Assembly (NCBI RefSeq): GCF_963924675.1
Contig: NC_089228.1
Location: 93,278,894-93,342,893, forward strand
DNA length: 64,000 bases
Direction: 5' to 3'
Source: Phocoena phocoena
Lineage: Eukaryota > Chordata > Mammalia > Artiodactyla > Phocoenidae
Shown here: in pieces, positions 1-11,391 of the stretch
Numbering within the stretch: the first letter of the stretch is position 1
Layout: the number at the start of each line of letters is the position of its first letter
Translations under genes and position numbers: made by a program
The notes under the pieces: model-generated
What the model saw: the letters and a program-made list of their open reading frames with translations, nothing else
Database searches by the model: none
What the model was told of the DNA's origin: nothing

Positions 1-118
1 TGTTTTCCACAGTGGCTGCACCAATTTACATTCCTACCAACAGTGTCCAAGGGTTCCCTTCTCTCTACATCCTCACCAACATTTGTTATTCATGTTCTTT
101 TTGATGATAGCCATTCTG
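1..118 (-). mobile_element. LINE-1 fragment at window edge (ORF2 3' part)
   Basis: Phrases such as 'cagtggctgcaccaattta' and 'tttttgatgatagccattct' are the reverse complement of the end of L1 ORF2. The element runs off the left edge. The next 60 bases ('cagatctttagagctta') may be more of an older L1, but that part is weak. Confidence 0.8.
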
Positions 119-1570
119 TACAGCAGATCTTTAGAGCTTACCTTCATTAACTGAAACTTAACTGATTAGTGTTTAATTGAAACATAACACACGTGATGAA
201 AAGATCACATAATATAAAAGTGTATAAGCATATGTATACATATTATATTTTAATTAAACATTATGGGGATTTTGTGCAAGTGTGTTTAAGATGAATTTTC
301 TAGTACCTGGCGAGAGCTCACATAACCTGTCATTCCTCAGCCAAGGCCTAGTTAATCCTTACTACTCCTAGAGGTCCAGTAAGAGGAAGTTTTCAGGGTG
401 ACTTGTTTACTTAACTGTTTTCTATGGAGAGAAGAAGAGAGGACAAAAATAGCCTGTGGCCCCTGAAGGCCGTTTTGGAGGCCTGATCCATACGAGTTGC
501 CTGGCCTGCTTTGGAAACTTAGAGTAATGAGGAATCTAATTATAAACCTTGTACATCATTCCATTCCAAAAAAATCTTGGGTCAAGCTTTCACCCCCTGT
601 CAGACTGTCTCCTGCTCTTCTGCTTGTCTAAACCTTTCTGCAAGCAGCTGCTAAGGCCCTCTGCCCTGGACAGGCCGCGGGAGGGCTGGAAATCAGGCCT
701 TGGGAGGGAGGCCTGGACGGGGCTTCCTGCGAGCCAGAGGCCACCCAGCCCACTTTGCCCTCCTGCTCTGAGCCCACTCTCCCCTCTCTGCAACCTTAGC
801 AGAGGTAGCATGTCTTCTTTACTAGCTGATAATGCTGAGGGAGGAACCTGGCCTGGAGAAGAGGATTCTTTCCCAATGCGCACGCACACACACACGTGCA
901 CACACACACTGTGGATCAGAGAACCTTTTCACTTGACTCAGAGGCAGGGGCATTACCCCCAAGGATTCCCAAGCGCTTTCCCAGCAGGTGAACTCGGGCT
1001 CATGCTGGGGAAAAAGTTTTCCTGGGGGTTAGGCAGGGGTTGGAATCTAGCCCATCCACTTATGTCCCTGTTCCCCATTCCTTTGACCTATTTATAAAGA
1101 GTGCTTCATTTATAATTTGATGTTTACTTCAAAATACTCCAGGGAACTTCTGCTCCATCTTCCAGCCTCTAAGACCCTGAATAATTGATTTTAAAAGTAG
1201 CTCATGACATATGTGCTCCATGAGGGGAAAAGAGAGTGTCATGCAGAAAGGCAGTTTAAATGGGCAGAGAGACAGGTGAACAATCCTTTTTATGTTCTAA
1301 AAACCTCAAGCAAATATACATGTACATGTAATAGCTAACGATGAGCTAGCAAATTTGGCTCGGCATTGAATGAGATCCAGCTCAGTATCAGAATAGGCAA
1401 GTGGTAAGATTGCAGAGTGTCATAAGTGCCCTCAGCCAGGTTCCTCTCTGACCATTCCTTTTATGTAGCAGTGTTTGTTAATTTTGAGAAATAAATAGGC
1501 TCTTCTTAAAGGAAAACAAAAAGTGTCGTACAAACTTCAGTTTGAGAAAAATTGATTTAAAACATAATGT
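119..1570. other. No gene or clear repeat seen
   Basis: Mixed-composition DNA. Bases 590-800 are relatively GC-rich and give a 182-codon open frame (549-1097, plus) of low-complexity, proline- and leucine-rich composition with no recognisable family. A short imperfect (CA)n run lies at 884-911. I cannot assign the rest. Confidence 0.5.
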
Positions 1571-1574
1571 CCTT

Positions 1575-1752
1575 TCACCAGAGAAAAAGGCAGCCATGTG
1601 AGATGATTATACAACATATATTAATTAGCTTGATTGTGGTAATCATTTCACGATGTATCAAACATCAAAACATCACATTGTATATCTTAAAGATATGCAA
1701 TTAATATTTATCAATTAGACCTTAATAAAGCTGGAAAAAATAAAAATAAAAA
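1575..1752 (+). mobile_element. Old LINE-1 3' end with A-rich tail
   Basis: The segment shows the typical older mammalian L1 3' terminus: 'ttgtggtaatcatttcac', a 'caaaacatcac' block, then 'ttaataaagctggaaaaa' and an A-rich tail. It is 5' truncated. L1MA/L1MB-like; subfamily not determined. Confidence 0.75.
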
Positions 1753-2219
1753 ACATAATGTCTTCTATAATAATTGCATTCAATTGTAACAACCACGGCA
1801 AAACAGAAGTTTTAATTTTATGCATAGAAAATTGATACTTTTTTTTTGGATTGTCTTGTAAATGCAAACACAGGATAAAAAATTCTCAGAGAGAACTCAG
1901 ACTTCAGTTTGAGAAACATCAGTGTAAGCTATTCTTCCTAAGAAACCTCTGGGAAATGTTATATAAACTGATAGCTGTGCCAATTAATCTGTCAGCCCAC
2001 CCTTTCTGCTTTACAATACATTTGTTCCTAGTCACTTCATTACTACTTAATCATTGCAGAGGCCAAGGCCATGGGGAAGTGGGACATAAGACTGACAAGT
2101 TTTGGTAGCTGGAGGGCAAAAGGAGAAAGAATTGCCACTTGGGATGTGGCCAGAGTGGTATATAATGATGGGGGACCCTGGCCTCTAAGGTAGTTGTTTC
2201 AAGTGCTGGGAAGGGAGGA
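1753..2219. other. No gene or clear repeat seen
   Basis: AT-rich unique-looking sequence between an L1 tail and an LTR. The 85-codon frame at 1851-2108 has no recognisable similarity. Confidence 0.45.
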
Positions 2220-2651
2220 GTATTAGTTTCCTAGGGCTGCTATAACGAGGCACCAAAAACTGGGTGGCTTACCCAAACAGAATTTTATTGTCTCAGTTCT
2301 GGAGGCTGAAAGTCCAAAAGCAAGTCTGTGCTTTCTCTGACATCTCCAGGGGAGAGTCCTTCCCAGCCTCCTCTAGCTTCTGCTGTTTGTTGGTGATCCT
2401 TGGCATTCCTCAGCTTGTAGCTGCATCACCCCAGTCACATGACCATCTTCTCCCTGAGCGTGTCTGTGTGTCCATATTTCCCCTTTTTATAAGGACACCT
2501 GTCATCCTGGATTACAGGCCACCCCAATGACCTCATCTTAACTTGATTACTTCCATCAGGAGCCTCTCTCCAAATAAGGTCAGATTCTGAGAAACTGGGG
2601 GTTAGGACCTCAGCACATCTTCCTTTGGGGCACAAAATTCAATTTATAGCA
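2220..2651 (-). mobile_element. MLT1-like MaLR solo LTR
   Basis: Read on plus it begins 'tattagtttcctagggctgc', continues through 'aactgggtggctta' and 'tctcagttctggaggctga', and ends with 'ccaaataaggtcagattctg' and 'ggcacaaaattcaa'. This is the reverse complement of a MaLR/MLT1-type LTR of usual length (about 430 bp). No internal retroviral sequence adjoins it, so it is a solo LTR. Exact subfamily not determined. Confidence 0.65.
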
Positions 2652-3859
2652 AGAGGGACTTGGGAAAGCTCTGGGTGGGTGAGGAGAAGGGATGGTACAA
2701 AATAGAAGAGGGCCTGGGGGGCTGTCAGCTCTAGCCTGAATCCTCTTTATAGCGGTACACAGAGTTGCCTGGGTCGGGAGAGAAAACAAAAACATGACTT
2801 TCTGTGCAGCGCGAAACACCACAGAGCCCCATTCTCTGACCCTGGACTATTGTGCAGAGGTGGCTCCAGCACGTGGGGCAGACAACTTAAAGCACAAAGC
2901 AAGACAGATTTTTTTCTCTCATTAAGAGAACTCTCTGGAAAGAGCTACCCTTCCTGTGATAAGCTCACAGAGGTGAACACGCACCTCAGGAGCCATGGCT
3001 CAGTGGCTGGGCTGGCCGTCAGCCAAGAAGAGCACATCTGCTCTCGCTCGGCAAGGCACCCTGGGTGGGTGATACTGAAAGTAAAATATAGCAGCTCTAA
3101 TGAAGTTTCCACAGCAGTTATTTGATAAATTGGTGATTTTGTTGAGGTGGGGAGAAAGACAAGGGTGGGGGAAGGGTGAGATTAAGAAAAAGAACAATTT
3201 AGTCAATGTAAAAAGAGGAAGTTGTGAGCTTGCCAGTCAGGGCACTCGTGGTTTAAGTCAGAAGACCATTTTAATTTAAGCTGGACTCCAATTTTTAGGG
3301 CATGGGAAGACCTGGCCTTATCATCCCATAAATTTGAAAGTAGTTATATAGACATTCACTGCACAAATAGCTTTAAAGCATAGTCTTTGCTTTCAAGGGC
3401 ATGTGATCTGTTTTGAAGGAAGTTAAATGGGTCTAAAACTGACAAGTGACTTTTAGAACACATTCATTTTTTGTTGATAGTCCAGCTAAATACGTAGTTG
3501 TGACAGGATGTTAAAAACCATCACTTGACCATGTGTCCCTTCCCTTGTAAGTGGGTTGTCCCATTCAGGATGGGGGACATGCTTGGGCTAAACCATGCAA
3601 ACACCACACCCAGGATTCCATTGCTCAAGGGCTGATGGTTTCTGGTTTGCTCATATAAGTTGCAGTAAAACCAGCTGACTCTTCGGAGTTCAGAAGAACC
3701 ATCCTGCAGTCTGTAGGATATTTGGGGGGAAAGCCTAATTCTAATGTTCAGTTACTCTAAATCATTTTCAGGAGTAAGTTTGGCATAACTAACAAAGAAA
3801 TAAAGTAAACACACATAACGCATCACCTAAGGACCTGTTCCAACGATCATCATGCTGAA
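2652..3859. other. No gene or clear repeat seen
   Basis: Unassigned sequence. Several short open frames (66-91 codons) on both strands overlap each other and lack homology signals. Confidence 0.45.
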
Positions 3860-4110
3860 AGGGCATCCACTGACTTTAGGCTCTGTTCAAGGAACTGTGC
3901 TAAGTATCAGGGACGCAGTAGGTATAACACAAACTCTACCTTCAAGGGAAATGCAATTTATTTGTCCGTTCATCCCTTCGGCCAGCCATTCAAGCAGCAA
4001 ATGTTTGTTGAAGGTCTAGCATATGCCATAACTGTCCCATTCTCTAGGGAGATGGAAAAATCTCCCCTCTGTCAAGGAGGGCCAGAGTCTAATGGGAAGA
4101 GAAATGGGTA
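3860..4110 (-). mobile_element. L2 LINE 3' end, decayed
   Basis: The strings 'gaactgtgctaagtatcaggga', 'cattcaagcagcaaatgttt' and 'gagggccagagtctaatggg' match the reverse complement of the L2 3' region (the 'ttcattcaacaaatatttgttgagc' type of sequence), with many substitutions. The similarity may run on to about 4430. Confidence 0.5.
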
Positions 4111-5170
4111 ACAATTACACTGCATCGTATAGATGCAAGTACCAGAGCTATGGGGCATCACAGAGGAAGAAAACAGCACTTGTAGGAAATAAACCTCAGT
4201 CTGCCAAACTATAAGGCCAGGAGAATTTGAGGCCATATGGGGAGAGCAGAGGAAGGAATACCCCGTTCCACTGAGGATGACAGTCACCGAGAGGTCAAGC
4301 ACATCCAATCGTAAAGAGCACTTGAATGGGGCCAGAAGAGAGGTGACACTGGGAGGAAGCAGAATATGATGAGGCAATAACTGGAGAGAACAACTGAGGA
4401 CTCTTGGCTGTTTCATTTAACCCTTTCTAAGCCTGTATTTATCAAAGGTTCTTGTAAGTCTCAGAAGTTTGGTCTGCCTAAAAGACGCCAATAAAGGAGG
4501 AGAAATTCTCAGACACTCCCCACTTCCCTTTTTTACACCTTTCTGTCTCCCAGACTTTCTCCTCTGCCTCCCAGATGCCCTGTGTCCTCCTGCCGCCTGA
4601 TTCCTCGGGAGGTCACCCCATTTCCCCCTATGCTTACACAGTCTAGCCTGTGAATGATTGAGAGCTGTATTAACTGTTACTATGTTAACCCTCCCACTAT
4701 ATTTTGCATTTTAAAAAGGATCCTATAAAGACAAATGAATCAGCTCTTAGTAATAGGCTTCAAGGGTTAGAGGTGGGAAGATATTCTTGTTCTGCCTATT
4801 ATATTATGGGGTGGCCCTACATCAGCTCTATAACATTCCTCTGAAATAATTGATCTAGTAACTGTTTGATCTAGTTGAAGGCCTAGATTTTTTCTTAATA
4901 CCATAAATGTGGGTTTAGAGCAATCATGGGATTATGTGTTGAATTTTTCCAGTGCAGGTGTCACATTTTAATTTCCTCACAATTTGATCCTTGAATAACG
5001 GAGCCATAGGGTTTTGTTCAGTTTTGTTTTATTTTCCTCATTTGATACAGTTTTGAACCATTACGTGTGAAGCAAACAGTTTCTTTCCAAAGCACCGCAT
5101 GACTCAAGGGGTGAGAGCAGGCCAGATATGTAGTACTAGTGGGTATGTTTCGGGAAAAATTACGTATGAA
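4111..5170. other. No gene or clear repeat seen
   Basis: Bases 4111-4430 may be further decayed L2. The 114-codon minus-strand frame at 4072-4416 lies in that repeat-like sequence and is not a credible gene. The remainder is AT-rich and unassigned. Confidence 0.4.
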
Positions 5171-5183
5171 GTGAAAAGCTCTG

Positions 5184-5391
5184 TTTTTTTTTTTTTTTTG
5201 CGGTACGCGGGCCTCTCACCGTTGTGGCCCCTCCCGTCGCGGAGCACAGGCTCCGGACGCGCAGGCTCAGCGGCCATGGCTCACGGGCCCAGCCGCTCCG
5301 CAGCACGTGGTATCCTCCCGGACCGGGGCACGAACCCGTGTCCCCTGCATCGGCAGGCGGACTCTCAACCCCTGCGCCACCAGGGAAGCCC
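5184..5391 (-). mobile_element. CHR-2 type SINE
   Basis: A T16 run (the A tail read on minus) leads into 'gcggtacgcgggcctctcac', and the tRNA-derived head ends 'gccaccagggaagccc'. The element is flanked by a perfect 12-bp target-site duplication, GTGAAAAGCTCT, at 5171-5182 and 5392-5403, so this is a complete L1-mobilised insertion. Confidence 0.95.
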
Positions 5392-5435
5392 GTGAAAAGC
5401 TCTTTGATGGGCTGTGTTTGTGGCTGTTTTTCACT

Positions 5436-5985
5436 GTGCAGATTATGACATTGCTGCTATTCTCCACTGCTTGTGACATTAAACAACAATTTCAGTTTGC
5501 TCACAATTTTTTTGAGTCAGGAATTTGGCAAGGCCCTGCTGGGACAGAGCATCTCTGCTCCACATGCATCAGCTGGGGTGGCTCGATGTGCTGGAGGGTC
5601 CAGTCCAGGATGACTTATTCACATGACTGGCGGGTCAGTGCTGGCTGTAGGCCGGGACCTCCACCGTGGCTCTCAGCCAGAGACCTTGGCTCCCCTCCAT
5701 GCTGGCCTCCCCAGGGGGCTGTTTAGGCTTCCTCACAGCACGGTGGCTGCGTTCCAAGAGCGAGTGTTCCGGAGACCAAGGTAGATGCCAAAAGGCTCCT
5801 GCTGACCTAGACATGGAAGTCATGTGGCATCACTTCCACTGCATTCAACTGGTCAAACAAATCACTAGTCCAGCCCAAGTTCAAGAGGAGGGAAATTAGA
5901 CTCCACTGCTGAATGATGAAGTAGCAAAGAATGTGTGGCCATCTTTAACTGACCACAGACCTTCTCAGATAAGAACTATCCTAGA
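5436..5985 (-). mobile_element. ERVL/MaLR-like LTR relic
   Basis: Decayed but ordered matches to a common mammalian LTR read in reverse: 'aaacaacaatttcagtttgctcac', 'cacatgactggcgggtcagtg', 'ggctgcgttccaagagcgag', 'ggcatcacttccactgcatt' and 'agactccactgctgaatgatg'. The CHR-2 at 5184-5391 lies just upstream. Subfamily not determined. Confidence 0.5.
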
Positions 5986-6289
5986 AGGTCATAAAATATT
6001 TTTGACTGTGTTACTAAAACCACCACAGAGGAAACTATCTTCTAACAACATACTTCATCCTTCTCCCTAAATGCAACCTGTTAGCTCCTGGCCACTGTAC
6101 CACTGAAAACGTTAAGACTGCTTAGTCTCCAGGTTCAAGGGCTCTCTGGGTGCTCGCCTAGGCCTGTGTTCCCACAGCTGGACTGGACTGTCTATTTACT
6201 TTCCCTATAATCCAGCTCAGAAGTGACATGAGTTTTAGTGTTTTTAACTCTTATGAGCAGTTTGGCTTTAAATAAAAGAACAGGGAAAT

Positions 6290-6640
6290 CTCTCTAAACA
6301 TATTTATTTCTTTAACAAATACTTATGAAATGCCTACTATGTCCAGAGCACTGTACTGTGTTCTGGAACATGGAGTGAGGGAGGGGAGATGAGGTTTGCT
6401 GTCCTCACAGTTGCTTCCAGTTGCATCAGGGAGACAGGTGTGTTCATAAATAACAGAAAGGAGTAGAAGAAAGCAAGCCTTGGAAATGCTGAATGTGGGC
6501 TGAGAATGGAAACAGCCAACTTTGAGTTTCTGACTCATAAAACCAGTATCTGTGTGTGGAAGGAGTGGCAGTCTAGGGCACTGAAGGTTGTCCCCATCAG
6601 CAGAAAGTAGAAGTAGGAACATAAAACCTGGACTCAAGTG
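6290..6640 (-). mobile_element. L2 LINE 3' end
   Basis: 'taacaaatacttatgaaatgcctactatg', 'agagcactgtactgtgttctg' and 'cataaataacag' are the reverse complement of the L2 3' terminus, in the expected order. Confidence 0.6.
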
Positions 6641-6654
6641 GTGTACCAAGAAAA

Positions 6655-6905
6655 CAGCAATATGGTGAAGTGGTTAAAGCCCAGGCTCTGGAAGCAGACT
6701 GCCTGACTCTGCTAGCTGTGTGACTTTGGGCAAGTTACTTAACCTCTCTGTGCCTCAGAAGCCTTACTTGTAAGATAGGAATAATGATTGTACCTAATGC
6801 ACAGCATGCTTAAGAGAAGTAAGTGAGTTAAGATTTATAAATCCCTAAGAATTGAGAATGGTGCCTCACACACAATAAGTACTATGTGAGTATTTGTTAT
6901 ATAAA
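6655..6905 (+). mobile_element. MIR SINE, nearly full length
   Basis: It contains the MIR core in order: 'ggtgaagtggttaaagccca', 'ctggaagcagactgcctg', 'agctgtgtgactttgggcaa', 'cttaacctctctgtgcctca' and the tail 'cacacaataagtactatgt'. Well preserved for a MIR. Confidence 0.9.
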
Positions 6906-9018
6906 TATACTAAGCCCTCGATAAATGGTATCTACTCTCTTATTGCAGTCTCAGTCCAGAATTGGAGGATATTACTTTAATGTGTTATTGAGGCCCAATA
7001 TTTTTACTCATCAACAATTGTAGGAAGCTCATTCTTAATGTAAAGGAAAACCTATAATTTGGAAGAGAGAACAACTGAATATAACTGTAGTTGCAAATTT
7101 AGAAGCACAATATTTGTTATGTTGTAGACACCCATGTAATTGTGTTGAATGAAAGCTTATGCTGTTCTCTTTCTCTGGAGAAGGGCTTTGATGTTTGGGT
7201 AGAATTTGAATATTAACTATTAAATATCACTTAACCAATATGTGTGGAGTTGTAGGCATGCAGTATGAGTGACATGACTGAGACACATCTAATGATACAG
7301 CTGCAAGTGAAAAAGACAAGGTCCGTGCTTGTAAACTCCTGGTGTTTACATCCCAGTGGTGAGATACAGAGCACAGTGTGCCAGGTGGGGACACAGCATA
7401 AGCAAAGCACACACAGAGGAACAAGCAAGATGCAAGTGTCAGGGAACAGAAGGAGACAAAACAGACCAGAGCGGGTGGCCTGTACAGTGCAACTCAGGAG
7501 AGGCAAGTAGAAAGTCATCTTCATCACCAGAGAAGAGGTCCAAAGAAATGGCCCGAGCCAGAATGTTAAGCCCCTAGAGCTCCCTGCGAATGGGTTCTAT
7601 CTAATGCTTGTGCACGAATTGACATCCCAGTCTCCAGTTAAGACAGGAGGAGTGAGGTCAGGCAGAGGCTACAGCAAGAGTTTTGGTTTCACACAACTTT
7701 CTGATTTCAGTGGCTGTCAAACATTAAAACAAGGCCAGAGAATGTAGTAAATTTTTCTTCCCTGGAAAATTTTAAGAGCAAAATAGAGCACCAAATTTAG
7801 GAATGAGTTAGGGAAAAATAATGTTAAAAAAAAAAAAACCTTTGAAGAACTTCAGTCCCTCCCAGGACTTTGATTTTATATGCCAGTGAAATGCAATATG
7901 TCTATTAGATACTTTTCTGGGTTTGGGGGATTTGTAATTCTAAATATAATAACTAGATTTTCCCTTGGACTCAAAGCTCACATGATCTCTGACAAGCAGA
8001 GGGCTGTGTGAATCATGCAGAGTTGGTTACAAAACCAAACTCTTCCAACTCTCAGGTTCTGGGGAAATGGGGGGAAACGGCCTAGAGAAGAAACTTCCCA
8101 AATCACACACTGATTTTAAATACTGACAAGTATTTAAAAATCAACCAATGTTCTCAAATTGGAAAGCCGTCACAGTTACCCCAAATGCAAGTAAATCAGA
8201 TTAAAATGGGGACTGGAAAGCCTTTAGAAAACAGAGCAGAAAATAGAAGGGATGGAGAATGGCAGGAAGAGTAGTAATCCCAACTTCACACTGTGAGAAG
8301 CCAGAGGCTGCTTGGATCCAGATCTCCTGATTAAACCACCTTCACAACGAGTCTCTCTTCTCTCCTAAAAGGTCTACAGATTCTGATGGGGTATTTGGAA
8401 GCACTTCAAAAGCTGCTAAATAAAAACAATCCTCTTAAATTTTCCATAGAAAACTAACTTGGGGCTTGATGTGTAGCCCCCTACTTCTTCTTACCTGGTA
8501 AACCAGAGTGGGAATAATAAAAAATTTGCCTTGGAGGTCTTTAATCCAACTTACACCCAAATCCAGAGTGGAATTAAATACTGCATATAGAAGTTAGAAA
8601 TGCAGTCCTTCAACATGTGAGCAAAACAGGTTCGTTTCTCAATTCCTTTTCCGAAACCAAAGAAAATTAACAGATACTTCTGACACTTAACAGCAGCCTC
8701 TGTCCTCTTTGGGAGACCTGTATTCTAGCAACAAAATCAGGCATTGAAATCATATTCTGACATCTCAAATGGCAGAATTCTGATTGGAATTTTATGCTAT
8801 AGCTGCTGGGGAAATGTTAATCAACCACCTTTAAAACTCGTCTATCAATTAAATCCATTTTAATTTGAAAGCTATTTACCATGCACATACTGTAGATATG
8901 AAACTTTGGAAAATATACCCTACTTCAGCCTCCAAGAAGCTTGTGGCCCAAATGAGCAGCTAAGAGACGTGCACATGAAAAGTGAAATAACAGCTGAAGG
9001 TAGCGCATGATTAAGAAT
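6906..9018. other. No gene; mostly unassigned sequence
   Basis: AT-rich sequence, with an A12 run near 7827. Bases 7200-7560 have a composition and phrases (for example 'agcataagcaaagcacacacagag') loosely reminiscent of L2, but not enough for a call. The short overlapping frames at 7227-7577 are not convincing genes. Confidence 0.45.
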
Positions 9019-9030
9019 CACCTGGGTGAT

Positions 9031-9646
9031 ATACCAGAAAAGACAAAAACTCTAATTTGAAAAGATACATGCATGCCAGTGTTCATAGCAGCACTATTTA
9101 CATTGGCCAGGACATAGAAACAACCCAAATGTCCATCAACAGATGAATGGATAAAGAAGGTGTGGTATATATACACAATGGAATACTATTCAGCCATAAA
9201 AAAGAATGAAATTATGCCATTTGCAGCAATGTGGTTGGACCTAGAGATTATCATACTAAGTGAAGTAAGTCAGACAAAGACAAATATCATATGATATCAC
9301 TCATATGTTGAAGCAAAAAAATGGTACAAATGAACTTATTTACAAAACAGAAATAGACTCACAGACATAGAAAACAAACTTACAGTTACCAAGGGGGAAA
9401 ATGGGGCAGGAAGGGATAAATTAGCAGCTTGGGATTAACAGATACACACTACTGTATATAAAATAGATAAGTAACAAGGACCTACTGTATAGCATAGGGA
9501 ACTATATTCAATATCTTATAATAACCTTTAGTGGAAAAGAATCTGAAAAAGAAGATTTTATATATAGATAGATAGATCTGAATCACTTTAGTGTACATCT
9601 GAAGCTAACACAACATTGTAAATCAACTATATTTCAGTCAAAAAAA
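9031..9646 (+). mobile_element. LINE-1 3' end (5' truncated, artiodactyl/cetacean type)
   Basis: Contains the end of ORF2 ('gttcatagcagcactattta', 'caacccaaatgtccatcaac', 'cagccataaaaaagaatgaa') and a 3' UTR ending 'ttgtaaatcaactatatttc'. It matches the 3' UTR lineage of the outer L1 at 39061. A 12-bp repeat, CACCTGGGTGAT, occurs immediately before it (9019-9030) and again only at 9784-9795, 137 bp beyond the L1 3' end. Confidence 0.85.
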
Positions 9647-9783
9647 CCCAAAAAACATATTAATGTAACCAATAATAATAATAGTGACAATAAATAATTG
9701 TTCAAACATTGATACCAAACTTCACTTGTTAGACTATATAAATGTCAAAAAATAAAAATGAAGGCAAAAGCCGCTCTTAAAGC
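9647..9783 (+). other. Possible L1 3' transduction
   Basis: This stretch follows the L1 terminus but lies inside the repeated CACCTGGGTGAT. It contains 'aataaataattg' (a possible AATAAA) and an A-rich run ('caaaaaataaaaatg') near its end. It could be DNA carried along when the source L1 was read through its own polyadenylation signal. The last 25 bases before the repeat are not poly(A), which weakens the case. Confidence 0.4.
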
Positions 9784-9795
9784 CACCTGGGTGAT

Positions 9796-10629
9796 TTATG
9801 TACGTATGAAAGGCATTCTAAGGAGCAAGGGGTCATGCTAGGTTCATGTGGCCCTAGCAGGTAAAACTGGGATTGGGTCTAAAGTGTGAGTAGGTTTCAG
9901 CCAGGCAGAGAGGGCAGGAGGAAGTTCTTCTAGCAGGAACATAGGCTCAGATGACAGCAGCAGATAGACGGTGACAGGTCAACTAGTCACTTATTCTTTT
10001 TGAAAATCACCATGCTCACCCTAAATGACAATATGGATTTTTAAAACCCTTGATACTCAATATCCTGTCATTTTTGTACCCTCCTATGAAGAGCCCAGAA
10101 TATTCTAGCATTGAGAACACCTTAAACATTAGAAGCCAGAATTCTTGGCATTAATTCAATAATAGGTTTTTGCTTCGTGGACTAACACATTGTTTTTGCC
10201 AGACAAAAGGAGAAGAAGAGACAGTAAGGCTGACAGACAACTTAAAAATATCTCATGAGATGACTTATTGTGTTTCCTTAGAGAAGAGTTAAAAGGAATT
10301 GGATCAAGACTTGTTCTATTTGTGTCAGGACTAAACGCAGTTATTGTAAAAAGCTTGTAAAACTTAAGATGCTTTATCTAGAACTGCATTTTAGCTTTTA
10401 GGTATTTCTAGTATTTCCCCAAGCTGCTCATCTGAGCTTGCAGAAGACCTAAGAGTTGCATTCAAAAAATGGAAACGGTAGCAATCTCACACACCTTTTC
10501 ATTAGGGCATTTTCATTTATGGCTCAACCTGAGCCATAAAAGGGTGGCAGCAAAAGTTGAAGGGACTTTTTTGTATGACTATAATCTAACTTATCTCCTG
10601 TGCTTCTGCTTTTATATTTCCACAATTCA
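9796..10629. other. No gene or clear repeat seen
   Basis: Unassigned AT-rich sequence between an L1 and a MIR. Confidence 0.45.
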
Positions 10630-10800
10630 TTTTATAATTCTTTGGGTTTATGGCATTTTTATATACCTTATTTCATCTAATCGCCATAATAACTATAGAA
10701 GGTAGATATTATTAACCCTCATTTTATGACTATGAAGAAACTGAAGCTCAGAGAGTTTATAAAGTATGCAGAGAGGAAAACCAATCTCTGGCCAGTCTTT
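10630..10800 (-). mobile_element. MIR SINE fragment
   Basis: 'cttatttcatctaatcgccataataac', 'gaaggtagatattattaaccctcattttatg' and 'gaagaaactgaagctcagagag' are the reverse complement of the MIR 3' half, in order. Confidence 0.75.
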
Positions 10801-11007
10801 CTGAGTACAATAAAAATATTGTGATCATAGTGATGATTAAGATTAGAGATTTTCAAATGTTGTGTATATAATAATAGTATGTAACATTAATAATGCCGTA
10901 TAACCATATCACTGTATTGGTTACAGTATGGGAAAGAAGGCAGAAATTCAAAATAGGACAAAAATCACTTCTGATATAGCAACATCAGTGGATTTGAAAC
11001 TATTGCC

Positions 11008-11379
11008 TGGGACTTCCCTGGTGATCAAGTGGTAAAGAATCTGCCTTCCAATGCAGGGGACATGGGTTCCATCCCTGGTCAGGTAAGATCCCACATGCCA
11101 CAGGGCAACTGAGACTGTGTGCCAACTAAGCCTGCATGCCACAACTACTGAGCTCACGCGCCTCAACTACTGAGCTCACGCACCTCAACCAGAGAGCCCA
11201 CGTACTGCAAACTACAGAGCCCATGCGCTCTGGAGCCTGTGTGCCACAACTAGAGAGAAGCCTGCACGCCGCAACACAGAGCCCATACGCTGCAACAAAA
11301 GATCCCGCATGCCTCAACGAAGACCCCCGTGTGCCACAACTAAGACCCGACGCAGCCAAAAAAATAAAGAAGAAGAAAA
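11008..11379 (+). mobile_element. CHR-1 type SINE, long form
   Basis: Starts 'tgggacttccctggtgatca' with a tRNA-like head (B-box region 'gggttccatccctgg'), then repeated 'ccacaactactgagctcacg' units, and ends 'gacgcagccaaaaaaataaag'. A perfect 12-bp TSD, GAAACTATTGCC, lies at 10996-11007 and 11380-11391. It is more diverged than the CHR-2 copies here. Confidence 0.92.
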
Positions 11380-11391
11380 GAAACTATTGCC

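Noticed and set aside
549..1097. 182-codon open frame
   Set aside because: GC-rich low-complexity composition, opposed frame on the other strand, no domain, no splice-site or promoter context.
1310..1330. Palindrome around 'tacatgtacatgta'
   Set aside because: Short AT-rich palindromes of this kind are expected by chance.
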